DNA from: Pectinophora gossypiella
Taxonomy: Eukaryota > Arthropoda > Insecta > Lepidoptera > Gelechiidae
DNA: 64,000 nucleotides
Reading direction: 5' to 3'
Assembly (NCBI RefSeq): GCF_024362695.1
Contig: NC_065419.1
Coordinates: forward strand, 10,354,678-10,418,677
Shown here in pieces: positions 38,401 to 53,400 of this stretch (positions are counted from its first letter, which is position 1; the number at the start of each line of letters is the position of its first letter). The notes under the pieces were generated by a model that was not told the DNA's origin, did no database searches, and saw nothing but the letters and a program-made list of their open reading frames with translations. Made by a program: the position numbers and the translations under genes.

Positions 38401-41400
38401 GTAACATTGAATATAATTTTCATTAAAACCATCAATTTATTATTTAAAGGTAACATCTTCTAAGGACTCACCATTAACAGCTATGACGATATCTCCGACT
38501 TCAAGACCAGAAGTCTCGGCCGGCGTGTCGGGTTCGATCGCTGACACCACGACTGGCTTGCTGCCGTGAATCCTAAACCCAAACTCCTCATTGCCTCGTC
38601 TTACCACTACTGTCTTGTCGCTTTCTGTTGGAAAATGTTAAAAAAAATATTATTTTTTAAAAACCACCACCATCAACCCGTAGTGGAGCAGATTGGTGGG
38701 AGTTTGCTTCATACTCCCTCCGCTTTACTAAGAGGAGGCCTATGCCTAGCAGCGAGACATATAATGCTACCTATATATGTATGTGATTAAGAAATTCATA
38801 CATATCTGACAATCTCGAAGTTCCTTTAGTCTGTAAGATTTAGATAATTTCAAAACTGAATCCATCACGAAAGACTTCATATACGTACTCAAATGACATA
38901 ATATTAATCTACTTAATGTAATTGACATCGTTTCATATCACGCGCTTTAAAAACTTAGGTAGCTTCAATTCCGTTAACGCTAACGATTTTGAAAATAAGT
39001 GATAACTGAAAGAGCCTGAGTTACACACGGAATGTACATCATTGTCGGAAAAATCTAATAAAACCCGGCTTTGAAGATTCTCGAATGATTCAAAATATAT
39101 TTTCCTAGTCTACAAATCACACTCGACCTAAATATCGCTTATCTTATACTACAACGGCATAGAGAAGGTAATAAACTTTAAACACATGAGTTCGCATGAC
39201 CATGACATACATTGTTATAAATTCAGGACGGTTATATCCGCAAAATTTGACTTTCGCTAAATGCCTGGCACAGTGCCAGATCGTTAAAGTTTAGTTTCAT
39301 TCATGACTCCATTAGTGGCGGGTATTTACTACACGTCACGTTAATGATAATGAGACGTAACAACTATGTAAGGCACTGATAACAGGTGAAAATATACGAA
39401 AAGGAAAAGTGCATTTAAGCTTTTAAGGTAATTATCTAACTTTAAAGAACTAAAGCATTTAGTTGAACGATTTGGAAAGGAGTTTTAGTTCAGTAACCGA
39501 AGAAGTATCTTATTACCAATAGCATGTTAGAAGCTATCAATTGAAATTGCTAGCTTGATTAATTCTTGGTCTTATTTTGTTTATCCATACAGCACATTAT
39601 GTGTAACAAAGTTTAGTAATGCATAATATTTCGGATAATTTATTAGTTTATAAAGTGTTCAAAATTTGTGAAAGCAGAAAAAGAAATGTACGAATGAATT
39701 AAATATTATTAGTGGCTTGGTTACTAACGGGGAGCTCTGGTTCGAACCCCGGTAATGGACGTGTAAGAATGAGTTATTAACTTATCTTAAGTGCAGTTTT
39801 GGCAAACTACTGGGCTGAAAAAAATCTGAATGCCATCGAAACGACAAGAAAAAGAAGAAGAACAGTTTTCAATAATACAGTTGGGTCGACTATTATAGAC
39901 GGCGATACGGCTAACGTTGGACTAGCAGAAATCTCGGTGAGGTGTGGGTACTTAGTTCATCTTGTGATGGATGTACCTCTGACTGCCACAATTGGAATAT
40001 AGTCGTGAGCTTATGTTGTGTAAAGTATTAAGTAAGTTCACTAGGTTTAATCAGTAATCAGTTGATTGATTATAAGATTCACAAGTAAATAAAGTGTCGA
40101 TAGTGTGCATAAATGACTACCAATCTTCTTCTATCGTGTTGGTTGTGAGATGAAGTACCAACTTCATCAACCCTGGTGTCAAGGTTATTATTGAGCCGCC
40201 AATAGCCCCTGAAATGCCGCATGTTACAACTACTTACTTACGTCAGTAAGTAGTAATCGGGACCAACGGCTTATCGTGCCTTCCGAAGCACGGATCATCT
40301 TACTTTTTGGACAATTAGGTCAATGACTACGAATGAACAATTACATAATTCTTAGCTGATCAGGGCATGAGTACCTGTCGCTCCTGTTGAACCAGTAACT
40401 GACATGAATAACACAACATCCCGGACTCCTCTTACATTGGCTTCGGCAGTTAATATGTCATTTTAATACGATAATTTTCCTATAAATGCTTAGCATAAAA
40501 CGTGCACTAAAACATCCTGCAGGCCTCACACGCTGTATTATAAGCGCGACGCGACGCGACGCGAGATAAAATAAGGTCCTTGGTAGACGCGACTACCGGG
40601 ACCTCCGCGAATTTTTCAAGATGTCGTACTCCAAAGGAAATATTAATACTGTATGTTGGTTATAGAAGAGCTAAGAAAAAGAAAAAACATACCTTTTTTC
40701 ATAGGTAATGAGAAAATTGATAGTTTTTAACATCATTTGTTTGACACACTTTTCATATTCAAGTCGCGATCAAGTCGATGCGTGAACGAGGAACCTTAAC
40801 TTGTCAAATTTGACAACGCGCGTTTTGACATTTACTCGCTCTACTCGCGCCGTTAGCGTGCTAGGCATGCTGGTGATAAACTCGAATGAGTATCTCTACG
40901 TATTACTACGAGTCATGTTTATATACATTAGAGGGCAGTGAAGCTTAGAAATCATTTCGGGAGTTGGAGTCGCTCACGTCCTTAGGTAAACCATCGAGAC
41001 CCTACACGTCACCTCTGGACGTTAGCAATCGAGCGACACATTTACCAGTGGTAGACTTCGACTGTGTTTGGTTACTTCACTTCAGACAGACTTGTCAGCA
41101 ACAAAACTCATGTTCTGGCATGTGTACCAACCATAGTGCCCTGGTGTACAAACCGCTAGAACGGCATAGCCCCACTATACTTTCACCCTGCTTATTCAAT
41201 CTTCTTCGAAACTAGAGCGAATAGGCAAATGTGAAAATGTGGTTAGGCAAATGATTAGTGACCACTAAGTAAATGATTGTACTTCTCTTTGTAGCCAGAT
41301 TTTGAAAGCAACGTTCAAAATAAGGTGGATAAGTATTTACCACAAGGTTCTGAAGCAACTAATCTGTTTACTTCGGACTGCCGACACCAAAGCACCAGCA

Positions 41401-44400
41401 TCAATTTGAATATCTCTTCCAACTTATCCCTCAAACTCCCTTTTGGGTTCAGTATCATTTCTTTAACTAAAAAGAAAAACAAAATACTTAAATTAATAAA
41501 ATAAAAAAGACCAATTAAATAAAAATAAACAGCCCATTTAAAACACAAAAGTAACCAAAGTAATAAAAAAAATACTTACAAATTCCCATGGCGAATAAAA
41601 AAACAAGAGCACTATCGAAAGATCTTGAACTTCAGTCTTCGTGACCCGGTTTTGTCGCCAAATTCTTATTCGCGCATGCACTGTACTAAAATTACGTCAT
41701 GCACAAATATCTAAGCACGTCGCCGATGTAAAATCAATACAAACTGAAACATTTCGGATGGGAAACGTAAAAATACCCGACAACAGTCGCGTGCTTCCAA
41801 CAACTGGGGACTGACGTTCCGAATGCTTTGAGAATTATATTTAGTTCGGCCAGTTATATCTATCTATACATAGACGACTAGACGTAACTTTCGTTACCTT
41901 CTCTCCAGATGGCTATTAACTTATCAATCAATATGAAAATGTACAAACTGAAGGTCAACAAATTAGGGCAAATATTTTTGATACACATCGCACGTCAATT
42001 GAATATGTTGATAGTCCTGAGATGTAGCCTGGTAATGATAAAACATCGGCTAAATAATGACGTCAGAGGAAGGCGAATTTTTGTGCCAATGTCGAAGATA
42101 AACTTAAGAATTCACGAGATACTCTTAAAATAATGGGTGACGGTGTTGAAAATAGTGAGAGTACTAGAAATAGGCCTAACGTCACACTTTCTGAAAGTAG
42201 AGCAGTTAACACGTGCTTTTCGTAATGATGTAACCTGTTAACTGATGTTAAACGTAACGGTAAAATTGAAGGGAATAATGTAATTAATAATACAGAACAG
42301 TAGTTCAATATTTAGGATGCGTTGGTATTATATATTTTTTTTGTTATGAATAAGTATTTTATGATACCTACACTTAGCAAATTATTATTTTCTCTTTCAC
42401 TTTTCAAAAATATTTCTAGTAAAAAAACTAAAATCTATGTAGACTTTGTTGTCAGTGCATCACTACGAATAGATATAAACATAATATGAACAACACGCGT
42501 TTGAGGAATGCAGAGAAGTTGTACAATTCTTTTTAACGCCTTTAATTCTGTCACCTTTATCAACTGTTACAAATAAATCGATCTTATTCTGTGACTCATG
42601 CCAATGACCTTCTCGACATTGGGTTTTATGGATTCTATTTCCATTTGATGGCTTTAACGTGATCTTACAAAAGTAGATGTAAGTTTTACGGATGTTACAG
42701 GCGGTTATACTTAAAATATTTATAGATTGAAAGTTTGGTAACGTATTTAGTATTTATACACGTTAATCGCTGTCTTTAACCACAGAACTGCACAACTATC
42801 TTAAAATAAAATTTCAACAATATAAATTCCTAGTTTTACTTAAGTAAGTTAAGAATATAGCTTATAAATCTTTCAAACCAACCACTTTTATTCTCATTAT
42901 AAAACACATAACTTTCTGGTTCAAGGGTCAATTCTGAAATAACACATTTTTTCTTATTCTTTTTGTCATACTGCAGACCAAATTTACAGACACATTGATA
43001 GGACCCGGGTAAGTTCAAACAATCATGCCACATCAAGTCACAGTTGTGTTCACCTGTGGAACATTCATTGACATCGACACACATTCCATGACGAGAGCTC
43101 CACTTAAAACCAGGTTCTTTGCAGTGACATGTAATATTCCATCGATTTAGTACAATATCTTTAAGGTTCAGATTTTCACCGCGGTGTAGCGTACATTGCC
43201 GTTCTGAAGGATCATCTGCATTCTCCAGATAACAAGGGTTTACTTTTGCTGCATAACACTGTGCTTTGTTTTTCAAATATTTAATAGGACAACAAGGATC
43301 CGGACAAAAACTGTGCATTGCACATGCAAAAGATTGCCTGTCATCAGCTCTTATATCATGGTTATGGTAACTGACAGGTTGTATACAATTAGCAAAATTA
43401 TCGCATGATTCTCCTATCATTGATAAATCTGGTATACCCAGCATGGTGTACCAACACATATAGTAGGAAGCAGTTGTTCGCCACTCAAATCTTTCTAAAA
43501 CGTTTTCGAAGGGTAAACCGCTTTTTTCTGAACTAAGAAGTCCTTTTTTGCAAATATCCTCTTCCAAAAATTTTACTGATTCAAAATTTTCATCTGGTGA
43601 CATAGAAAAATCTAAAGCCATGACTGTATCAGCACTCCTAGTAAAAGGAGCTGATGTAATGATGCTGTGGAGGTAGACGATACACTTGTAGAAATTATCT
43701 GCACAGTTTTCGTAAACTTGCCAATGTAAAGACTTCAGGGGAGGTACAGGAAACACATCAAAATAGCCTATATTCTCTGGTTTATCCTTATGATACCTTC
43801 GATCCCATTCATTATACTTGTAATTGCGTAGATAGTAAGCTATGTCCTTCAATGCTGCCGAAACCCATTTCTCGTCGGGAATATGAAAAGTGGTCCGAGA
43901 ACCTTCGTTGATTCTGAAGGAGGTTGTTAAATCTTCTATAAAACCATCGTCAACATCCGCTAAATAGTTAGCACAACATAAGTTTAATGTAGAAAAGAGT
44001 AATAAAATAAATTGATGCATTGTATTTGCATTTTTGTATTTCATTTTGTTAGTAGAATGCTAAATGACGAGAAGAAATCACAAATTGGATATTTTTGCCA
44101 GTTTGTGTCAATGTCAAGTCGATGTCATAATAAATAAACACAAAATATCACTGGTCTCTCAAAAGTGGCTTTCATAAACAAACATGAAAATTCTTCTAAT
44201 AGTTTTAAGGTGATGTGTTTCAGTCAGCTAGGTAACGCTGCGTCAGTAGATGGCGTTACTTCTGCAGTTTTCGTATTTTTTTCCATTTATTCGTTTAGTG
44301 TTGAGTTCTGACCCAGTGAAATGTTAGGTGGCGAAATCTTACATACATTATCTTTAAGTTAAGCTACAATTTTGAAGTATTTACTGAAGATATCATATTG

Positions 44401-47400
44401 AAACATTGCATCAAAAGTTGGTGTCATTTCAATTTGTGTACAAACACGAAGCTGTCACACACACATGCGAACTAGGTTAGCTATTAAAAGAGATGCATAA
44501 TTTGAAGTCTACTTCCAACTTCTAAATGGCGCATTTGGTAAAGCAGTAGCCGCCATTCATAAAGTTCACGGTTCAAACCCAACTGCATGTTTTAATTGTT
44601 TTTACTTTTTGTATTTTTTTTTACAATTGAATTTGGCGAACCCGTGTATTTGTTACGGAATTTTCAAAAAGTATCACTTTTACCAATAATATTATAATTA
44701 AGTATACAATAATTTACTTTGCACTAAAGTACCTTCCGTAATTTCCGTATTTTTTATTTTGTAAAATTCTAACAGGCATTAATCGCATCAGTGAACATGC
44801 GGCTAACTAAAAAACTACTGAACGGATTTTCATACGGTTTTCACCAATGAGTAGAGTGATTCATGGGCGTGCTTTAGGGTTTATAATTTATACAAGTATT
44901 TTTTTTGTATAAAATGGTTCAAAAATGATGATGAATGTCAAACATAATTATCGTTACAAATATAGCCGACTTGGAGCTTTCGGCGAAAACGCTGCCTGAG
45001 CCCATTGAGATATAACAAAACAACGTATGGTTGAATTGTTCCTTTTTTGTAGGTATACCGAAAAGTCCACAATATGTCATAATAATTATATTGTGTATAA
45101 AGAATTGTGTATATGTATTGTATGATTTTACAAATAACGATCACAGTACAGTAATAATAAGGTAGATTTTTCCTAAATTGCGTAGGTTCAAACTTTGTCG
45201 CATCGCGTTTGAAAGATGTAATAGCGCTTCAGGACGTCCTGCAAGCACGGCGCTGATGTCGCAGTATCCGCATATAATTATTATGACTTGTCATTTAGTT
45301 CCAATAAAATCCGCGGGACTTCATACGTATGTCAGTGACAGCTGGTGATAGCATGCGGGACACTTAGCACCTAATCGAATTCTATGTTGTTTTCGCGCCC
45401 AGTCCAGACGACTCACAGCGCATTTCTGGACATATATTTACGCGTGGTGTTTATTGTTAGGTTAGTTAGTTCAGGTTAGGACGTCTTTTTATAACGAGGA
45501 CGTTAAAAAAAGACGAGGCTGGGACGTATTGAAGTAGTATTTCCATATATACGCGGCCTGAAATGGGCTGTTTCGGGGACCTGAACTGGTTGCTGTCGAA
45601 CTTATTATCACGTTTTCTTGATTAAAATTCATAAATAAGTCAAATAGAAAAAAGAAAAAAGATTTTATTTAGTTTTAGATCTGTCATGATGTCTGTGATG
45701 TTTGTTTATTATACATAAGAATTTCAAAATTTATCTTATTTTTTTTTCCCAAAGGGCAAGGCAAAGGGAACTATGAACATACAGCCATGTCTTGTGTTTT
45801 TTTTTCTTGATGATGATTAATGAAATGATGAAACCTAAGCCCCCACCCTCGGAGCAGACTCCTACTCCGATCCCCAAACGAAGTAAGCGGCTTGTTGGCG
45901 CAAAGCGAAAATAGATAGGTACACTTTGTTTATTGAATATTCCGATTTAATAATACTATCGGGAATGTTTTCCGACTAATGTGATCATTAACCACAAAAC
46001 ACCACTTCGTATTGATTATTTAGATTATTCAATGAAGAAAGCAACCTTCCCGTTCCTGGTCCCACCAAAAAGTCCGCGGCAAAGAGAATATAAATAAATC
46101 TGTATGTTGGATGGAAAAACAATTAATTATAAATGACTACTATTTAGGCCGGCAAATGCAACAACTTCTTTTTTGATTTGGTTTTCCCCGAAGGGTAAGG
46201 CAAAGGGAACTATGCCCATACAGCCATTTCATTTTATGTATTGATTTTTTATTATAATATATGTCCTCTTTTAAAACACGGTATTTACCCATTATTTAAA
46301 AATGTTTAAATAAGATACGTTATTACAAAAATATTTTTCCAATATTCCTTTTCTCAGATTGTAGTATTTTTAGTTTTTTATTTATATTTATTCTCTTCAT
46401 ACAAAATCTCTTTATAAATTGTCACTGACATTCTATTACACTTGTCAAGTAGTCAAAGCCTTTAGAAAAAAAAAAACTATCACGCACACAAACTAACATT
46501 GACACCTCTACACGCTCAGCAAATACACTGTAATCTGCACCACTACAAATGTAGAATTGATCAAAATTGAGGGTCTGAAATATGGTACTTCTCGTATTCG
46601 GACCCTAAATTTTTGTTAATTTGCGAAAATAATACACCAAAATATTACTATTTATCGGTTTTATAACAATATTCCTCTATCCGTTTTCCTGTAGCACTGC
46701 ATCAACTTTTGTATGGAAAACGAATCACCTTAAATTCATTTCTTTTCAAATAAGGTTCATCAAACTGTACCTGCTTATTACCTCCATTGTCAAATACAAA
46801 TAACATCCAGGATAAACATTTCCTAAAGAGTAGGACAAACAGAGCTTCCAAAATAAACTTACATAGCTATCCATCAACTGACTAACCAGAACCGTAAGTT
46901 CTTGAAGTAAATTTCCACAATATAAATAACCCTATTATAAAGACAAAATATAATATTGCTATTGAAAATACGTAGGTACCTAAAATATTACTTATTAAAT
47001 TCTTCCTGGTTTGTACTTACCGAAGGTGTTGTCACCCTGTCTTCGGTTAAGCTCGATGCACGCTCTTCGGTGGACGAGTCTATGCGTCAGGGCGACGTAC
47101 CTCTTGTTGAATTCTGTTTCGGACTCTGTCGGGTCTTCTTGACCTCCATCTACTGTGTCTATTACATCTATAGGAATAAATGTATCGTATGTTACCAGGG
47201 TAAAAGAAGTTAGAGTTAGAGCGTGCTCATTTAGATAATTACGGGCTATGAGTGGTCTTAACTCTCACTTTTTTGAGTATAATAGAAAATTGTATCTGGA
47301 AATGAGATTTCAAATTGTGATTGTAATGAAAATATTAATTAAGTCTGTTTCAAACTAAACTGTATGGACCTTTACATCTGCAAATCAGCCACCTTTATAA

Positions 47401-50400
47401 AATACTTTCTATATTCCAAAAATCTGAGTCTTCCTTCAAAAAATACAAATTAAAATGTTCTTAAACATAATTGATTACCTGGTGGAATCCTGGTCCAGTG
47501 ATCATCGTTTTCAGACAACAGTATCCAGTTGCCACACCACCAGGGCGCAGCGTATACCCCCCTCTCTTCTTTACCTCCCTCAGCCCCTTCTGAGCTGTTT
47601 GAGCATTCTTCTTGTTCTGTTTAGGAATAAACCTTCGGTTTAGGAAGACTGGTAAGAATTATTCGACACCAAACATGTTAAACAACAACGCTGACGAACA
47701 ACAACAACAACGTTGTTGTGTTATTACGCAATGTTGGAAACTAGTTCAATTCTATTTGTAGTATTTACCTAAAATCGGAAGTTAAAAATTTGTCAAATGT
47801 GTTTTTTTGTATTAAAAAGTATAAATACAGATTTTTTTCGGAAACCAATTAGGTACTTAAATAAGTATAACAAAAGAATACTAAGAATAATTTAAATTTA
47901 ATAGACGGGTTACGTGATAAAGCTCCTCTTTTCATTATTCAATGGCGCCTACTGAAATTACCAGAGCAAACTTTTATTCTAAATGGCTTTTCTTAACTTA
48001 CCGTCAGGATCGTTACTGGAGCCAGCTAACTTATCAAGGCTGTTACCAGCTGACCGCGCGATCCGAGTGTCCTGTGGTTTCTCTGTTGCTGCATACTCTT
48101 CTTTACCTCTTTCTTCAGACTGATGAATACGAATTGACGGTTTTAGAATACATTCATAATAGTAAAACAACAAATGTAATTTTAAAATAATGAAAATTAT
48201 ATTGTGTTACCCTTTTATTTTATTAAAGTTACTGGGTTCTTATAGAAAAATAAACTTTTAAGATTTTCTTTAATTAATTTAAGTATAAGGTGAATACACT
48301 ATAAGCTTTAGCAGTGCTGGGTGAGAGCTGTCGGCAAGTAGTGAATCTGAGGCAAACCTATATAAAACATAAAAAAGGTCTTAGCACCTTAGCTCGAACA
48401 TCCTGCCTATGTCGATAATGATGTCGCGTTTTGTCTTCAGAGCGGTATCTCTTCTCCAATTTTTTATAAAGTCGGGCCCCACTGGAATGCTTTTTAGAAC
48501 TCATACAAGATGGCGAATCTGCAAAGCCTGCTGGTGCAGGAACTATGTCTGGTGTAGCATCTGCATAGGATTCCTGCAACCATAATAACATTTTATTAAA
48601 ATAACTTAAATATTTCTGATACTAGGTACATTAAAGTTCCATTTTGTCGTCTAATCATAATATTCTTTAATAAAAAAGCATATCCAGTTCTAGTTCCTGT
48701 GTAGAATCACCTTTGTGGTCAACCCAACTCAGATAACCACACTCAGCGAAGTTTGGAAACGAATCTTCTATTTAATGTATTGCTATTTAACCATATTTAA
48801 CTGTGAATACTTCTAAAATTTCCAATTCCCTCACCGTGCTAGCATCCGTGTGAGAAGTCCTGGACGCCCGACTGTCATGGTCATGGGCCGCAGTCACAAT
48901 ATGGACTTCTTTCCCACAGTGTAAACAGTGAGCCTTGGCTTCACACTCGGCTGTTACCATGCTGTGTTCAGTTTGTTCTGAGTAGAACACTGAATCAGAA
49001 CCTGGAGATACGGAACGGAGAGATTCAGCTGATGCTGCTTTTGCAAATTTGCCATCTGTAATAACAAAGTAACATGTCAAAAAAACGTTTATATTTAAAC
49101 GCTTATGAAAATTCCTCAGGTTAATTGAATCATTTTTTTATAGATTTTTCGAATTATTGGCCATGTTAACCTTTGTGAAAGTTGATTTTTAATCACATAC
49201 ATACAAAGACATTATTAGTAATACTTTTATAACAGAAACTAGCATTACCTTTGTCTTTCCGTTGATGTCTAGGAGAGGACGTGGGACTCTTGACATAACG
49301 TAGAGGAGTCAAGCGTGACCCTGCACTGGTCAATGTGCGGGTAGTTTCAATATCCTCGGCTTCCAGAGAACTGAGACACGGCACTGTTGGTATGGATTGC
49401 TTTCTTCGAGGCAAACTGCCGGGGAGTGATATGCTTTCGTTGGAGCCGCTTTTCCTTCGAGGTCTAATAAGAGAAAAATACATGCATTAATAGTAACTTA
49501 CTTAACATTTAAAGTGAGATTTTTTTAGATTTAATTGCCATAAATACCTACCTGTAAACAGCGTGACTGTTTCCTGAAGTAGGTGATTTAGCTAATGAAG
49601 AATTATTGCCAGATTTCCTTCTTGGGCTATCTCGTAAGCGCCTATGTTTTCTGGGAGATACATTTCCATTACTTGGCCCTGGGTGTGAAAAATAAAAATG
49701 TTAATTGGTCAAAGTGTTTACTTTATTATTATTACGCGTATACGGTAACATTGTATTTATCTGACTAACCTTCTTTTCGATACTGCTCACTAGAATCATC
49801 TGAAGTTGGGATATTAAGGTGCAATTTCATGGAATTAGCACTTACAGCACTCTCCCTTCTATCGTAATGTTGTGGTCTATAACAATGTCCGCCATCCACT
49901 GTCTTACTTTGAGTGGGACTTTTCGCCTTCATTTTAGTTCTCTTAACGTAGCGTTCTCTTTCCATTGGTCGTTTCTCTACTTCTTTTTCTTTCATATTTT
50001 TTTCTTTAATAGCCTTTTCAACATCAATAGGTTCTCTTGGAGAAGATTGAACGCTCTTTGGCTTATCGGCAAAATGCGTTTTCTTTTTCCTAACCTCCGG
50101 AGCTTTTTCTTCCGACGGTGATTTGATACTTGTAGGTTTGAAAGAAATGCGCTCTGAGCGATGACTATCGGGATCTTTATCTTTCTTGACCCAATCGTCT
50201 TGTGATGTTGAAACTGAATCGTCGTAAGATTTGGAAAATTCTAAAAGAAAGGCTGTTTTCTTTTTTCTTCTTTTATCTTCTGCTAGCCAAGACTTTGGTC
50301 TTGAAGTAGATCTATATTTTTGTGAATGCTTGTAAGCTAAAATATACAATAAAATATATAACTAACGTAGAAGTTCTATTACTAGTAAAATATGCAATAT

Positions 50401-53400
50401 AAAAACTATAAAGCAATAATATCTTACTCAAACCTCCATCATCGTCATCATCAACAGGACTTTCGTAATATCCGGAAGAAGAGTAATGAACACTTCTCTC
50501 ATCATCCGAAAGAGATCCCTAAAATTTAAAATTATCATCACATAACACAGGTCATTTTAAAAGTATAAAATGATACTTGGTTAATTAACAATTCGTTATG
50601 TAAAATACTTATTATTATTATTACCATCATCTTGGGTACCAGCTGTTCTTTATCATGCATGGGACTAGTCACTTTATCTTCTTTCTTTACAACAGGTTCC
50701 ACTTTTTCTGGTAGATCTTTTAATTTTTCTGTCGGCGTTTTGTCTGTATCTTCAGTGACATTAGGATTTGAACCACCTATACTGTAGCTTCCACTGGAGC
50801 TACTCTTTCCGCTTATTGTTCCCCTACTTGTGCTCTGAAAACAAATACATAGAGGTAATTATGTTGAAATAAATCTTCAAGCACAATCTCATTAATTTTA
50901 TAAAATTGAACTTACAGGTTTCGGCGCTTCTTCCCTAGGTTTAATATCAGTCTTTTCTCTCTTTTTATGTTCGGTGATTGGCGTGATATCTGCTTTGACT
51001 ACAACTTTTTCAGATAGCTTTGGTAGTCTTTCAGGTAATGGCAGTGGAGGTGATGATAAGTTTGGCACAATAAAATCATCGTTGATTTCTAATGGTGGTG
51101 AAAAACTTGGCACGATTAAGTCTTCAGCTATATTGTCCGTTTTTGTAGAAGAATACAAACTCGATGCGCTTTCAAAAGACGAGCCTTCTTGCGCTTTATT
51201 GTTTTCCGGAGCTGAAAGTATTAAGTCATCTGTAAAAAAACCATTTGCAGAAATTGAAGAAGAATAGAAATAGAAAATGGAATTGAATTACTTTAAGATA
51301 GGTAAGCATAAGCTTAGAAATAAGAAAGTCATGAAACTAAGCTTAGAGAAAGATATTTTTTGATATTTTTACTTACTTTGGTTCTTATTATTACTTTTCT
51401 TAGAACTATCGGAATTAGCAGTGACGTAATCTTCAGTAGTAGTCGTACTTTCAGATACGTCTGTTGTATTTATTTTGCCAGAATCAGTTCTAGCTAAACT
51501 CGTTTGACTTCCAGCAGCTTTTGCTAATGATGGTTCTGAAGGCGATTCTACAATTTGATGTGGAAGTGTACCGTTCGGTTCTTTCTGTTGTGTTTTCTGT
51601 TGTGCTTTCTTTTGTGTTAAATCCCGTCTTCTTGAAGGACTGAGCGCTCTTTCTCTTTTCTTGTTAATAAAGCTTGGAGTTCGTTTGAAAGGAACGTCGG
51701 CTAAATCCAAACTGGGATGAGTGATTGCAATTGCAGGTGTATGATTTTGTATTTTTGGTGAAACTATAGGTGATATACTTTTTGATGGTTGTTTAGTGAT
51801 TGGCAAGGTAATATTTGGTACTACAGCAGGTGGAGATAATGATGCTCTAACTTGCTGTGCAGAACTTGTACTTGCTGTATCTAGTTTGTTTCTTGGAGAT
51901 GTTGGTGATTGACTCTGTAAAAAAGTTCATTTTAATAAATTTCTTTAAAATTTTAATAGAATTAGTATTTATAAGTACTTCTAGTGTTCAGCTAGAACAT
52001 AAAGACACGTATTGACCCGATTGTTGGCATAATAATATGACAACAATCGGGTCAATACGTGTCTTTATGTTTAATAATATAGTTTTTTTTACCTGAGAAG
52101 CGTCAAATTCCTCATCCAAAGCGTCCGTATCTAAGGAAGATCTTTGTTGGTGTTGAAGTATTAGCAACTGTTTTCTTCTTGAAGTAGGGGTCAATAGCGC
52201 TAATGCTCCAGGCGAAGCGGCAAGAGAACTAAGATCAGAAGAGCTGAAATTGGACAAAAACACTTTTGATGAAATTGCGGTTAAACGCAAACATATTTTT
52301 AATAAAAAAAAAAAATAAGTCAAAGCCCCTTTTGACAAAACTAATAATAATAAACATTACTCAATTAATGTAATAGTTACCTAATAACAGTTCCATTTTC
52401 AGTCCCGGAATCCACTTGCAAAACAGTCGTTTGAGATTCATTCCACATGCCATCGGAATGATCCCTGAAAAATACATTACTAAATTAGATTATGTAAGTG
52501 CTTTTTCGAGAGCAAATTGGATCTCTATTACAAATGGTAGGTACCTGCTATGATCAACTGTTAGCGATTCATTCGACGCACAGGGTGATGATTTTTCCAA
52601 AGGAGCGAGGATGGTCATAACGTTTTTGCATATTGTTGCTCGTTTTACTTTTGGGTCAGCTACAACGTCTAAACTGACAGGTTCGGGTGAGCCAGGACTG
52701 GATTTGGCAGTGCTGAAAGGTATTTCGGTTTAAGGTTTCATGCGATAAATATCAAATTACGTATTGGGACATGTCATTCGATACATTTATTGCCGAGTCA
52801 CAAATAGTTAAGGTGTTACATGGTAGTAGGTACATGTGACGCTCTGCAAGGGCACAGCAACATAAGACATATAACTGCATAATTTTATTCGTTTAACATC
52901 GTTAGGGATAACAGAGGTAAATGAAGACATCACAAGGTCAAAGGCTTTACAAACATGGTAGTTATTACAAAGGTACCATAGACTGTTTTCAAGTTTAATA
53001 CAAACTGCTGGACTTAGTGATAGAACAAAACACGATTGTTGCAGCTGTAATTATCAACTTTTCAATAAGTAGTCCCGAGTAGATATTGCAGATATTCACC
53101 GTTGCAAAAAAAAAACCTGTTGCTGTTCGTGTTGTACTTTTGTTTATGCAAATCTAACACTAATAGCATTTGAACTACAATTGCTTAAGTCTACTTCTAA
53201 ATAAAAATAGCGTGCATACCTGTCTTCTTTATCGGGAGCATCGTCCTCTTTAGTTTCAGATTCTGATTGTTCTTCAAAGCTTACGCTTCGAATTCTAAAT
53301 GGCTCATGCTTGAAATTAATGTACTTTTCATGAAAATCTTCATATGGACCATTCCCGTCTGAAGAACTATGAAGAGAAAATGTATGAAAATGGATGAGAG

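Larger units (their letters stand above)
41467..47020 (-). other. Largest intron of the PDZ-PH gene, hosting a nested gene and repeats
   Basis: A 5.55-kb intron between the exon ending at 47021 and the small exon at 41466. It contains the EGF-domain gene at 42836-44044, SINE-like fragments at 44.53 and 45.75-46.23 kb, and otherwise AT-rich sequence. If the 41.3-kb exon is skipped, the intron is 8.4 kb. Confidence 0.75.

Noticed and set aside
39738..39752. Perfect B-box-like GGTTCGAACCC suggesting a tRNA gene
   Set aside because: No cloverleaf around it, and the downstream part is shared with another repeat copy at 13.2 kb.
40546..40563. GCGAC short tandem repeat as a CRISPR-like or regulatory array
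   Set aside because: Only about three to four 5-bp units without spacers; a simple microsatellite.
51988..52338. 116-codon ORF spanning exon 52243-52093 and both flanks
   Set aside because: Only the middle part, between good splice sites, fits the phases. The right part is intron with A-runs, and the left part is the inverted repeat.
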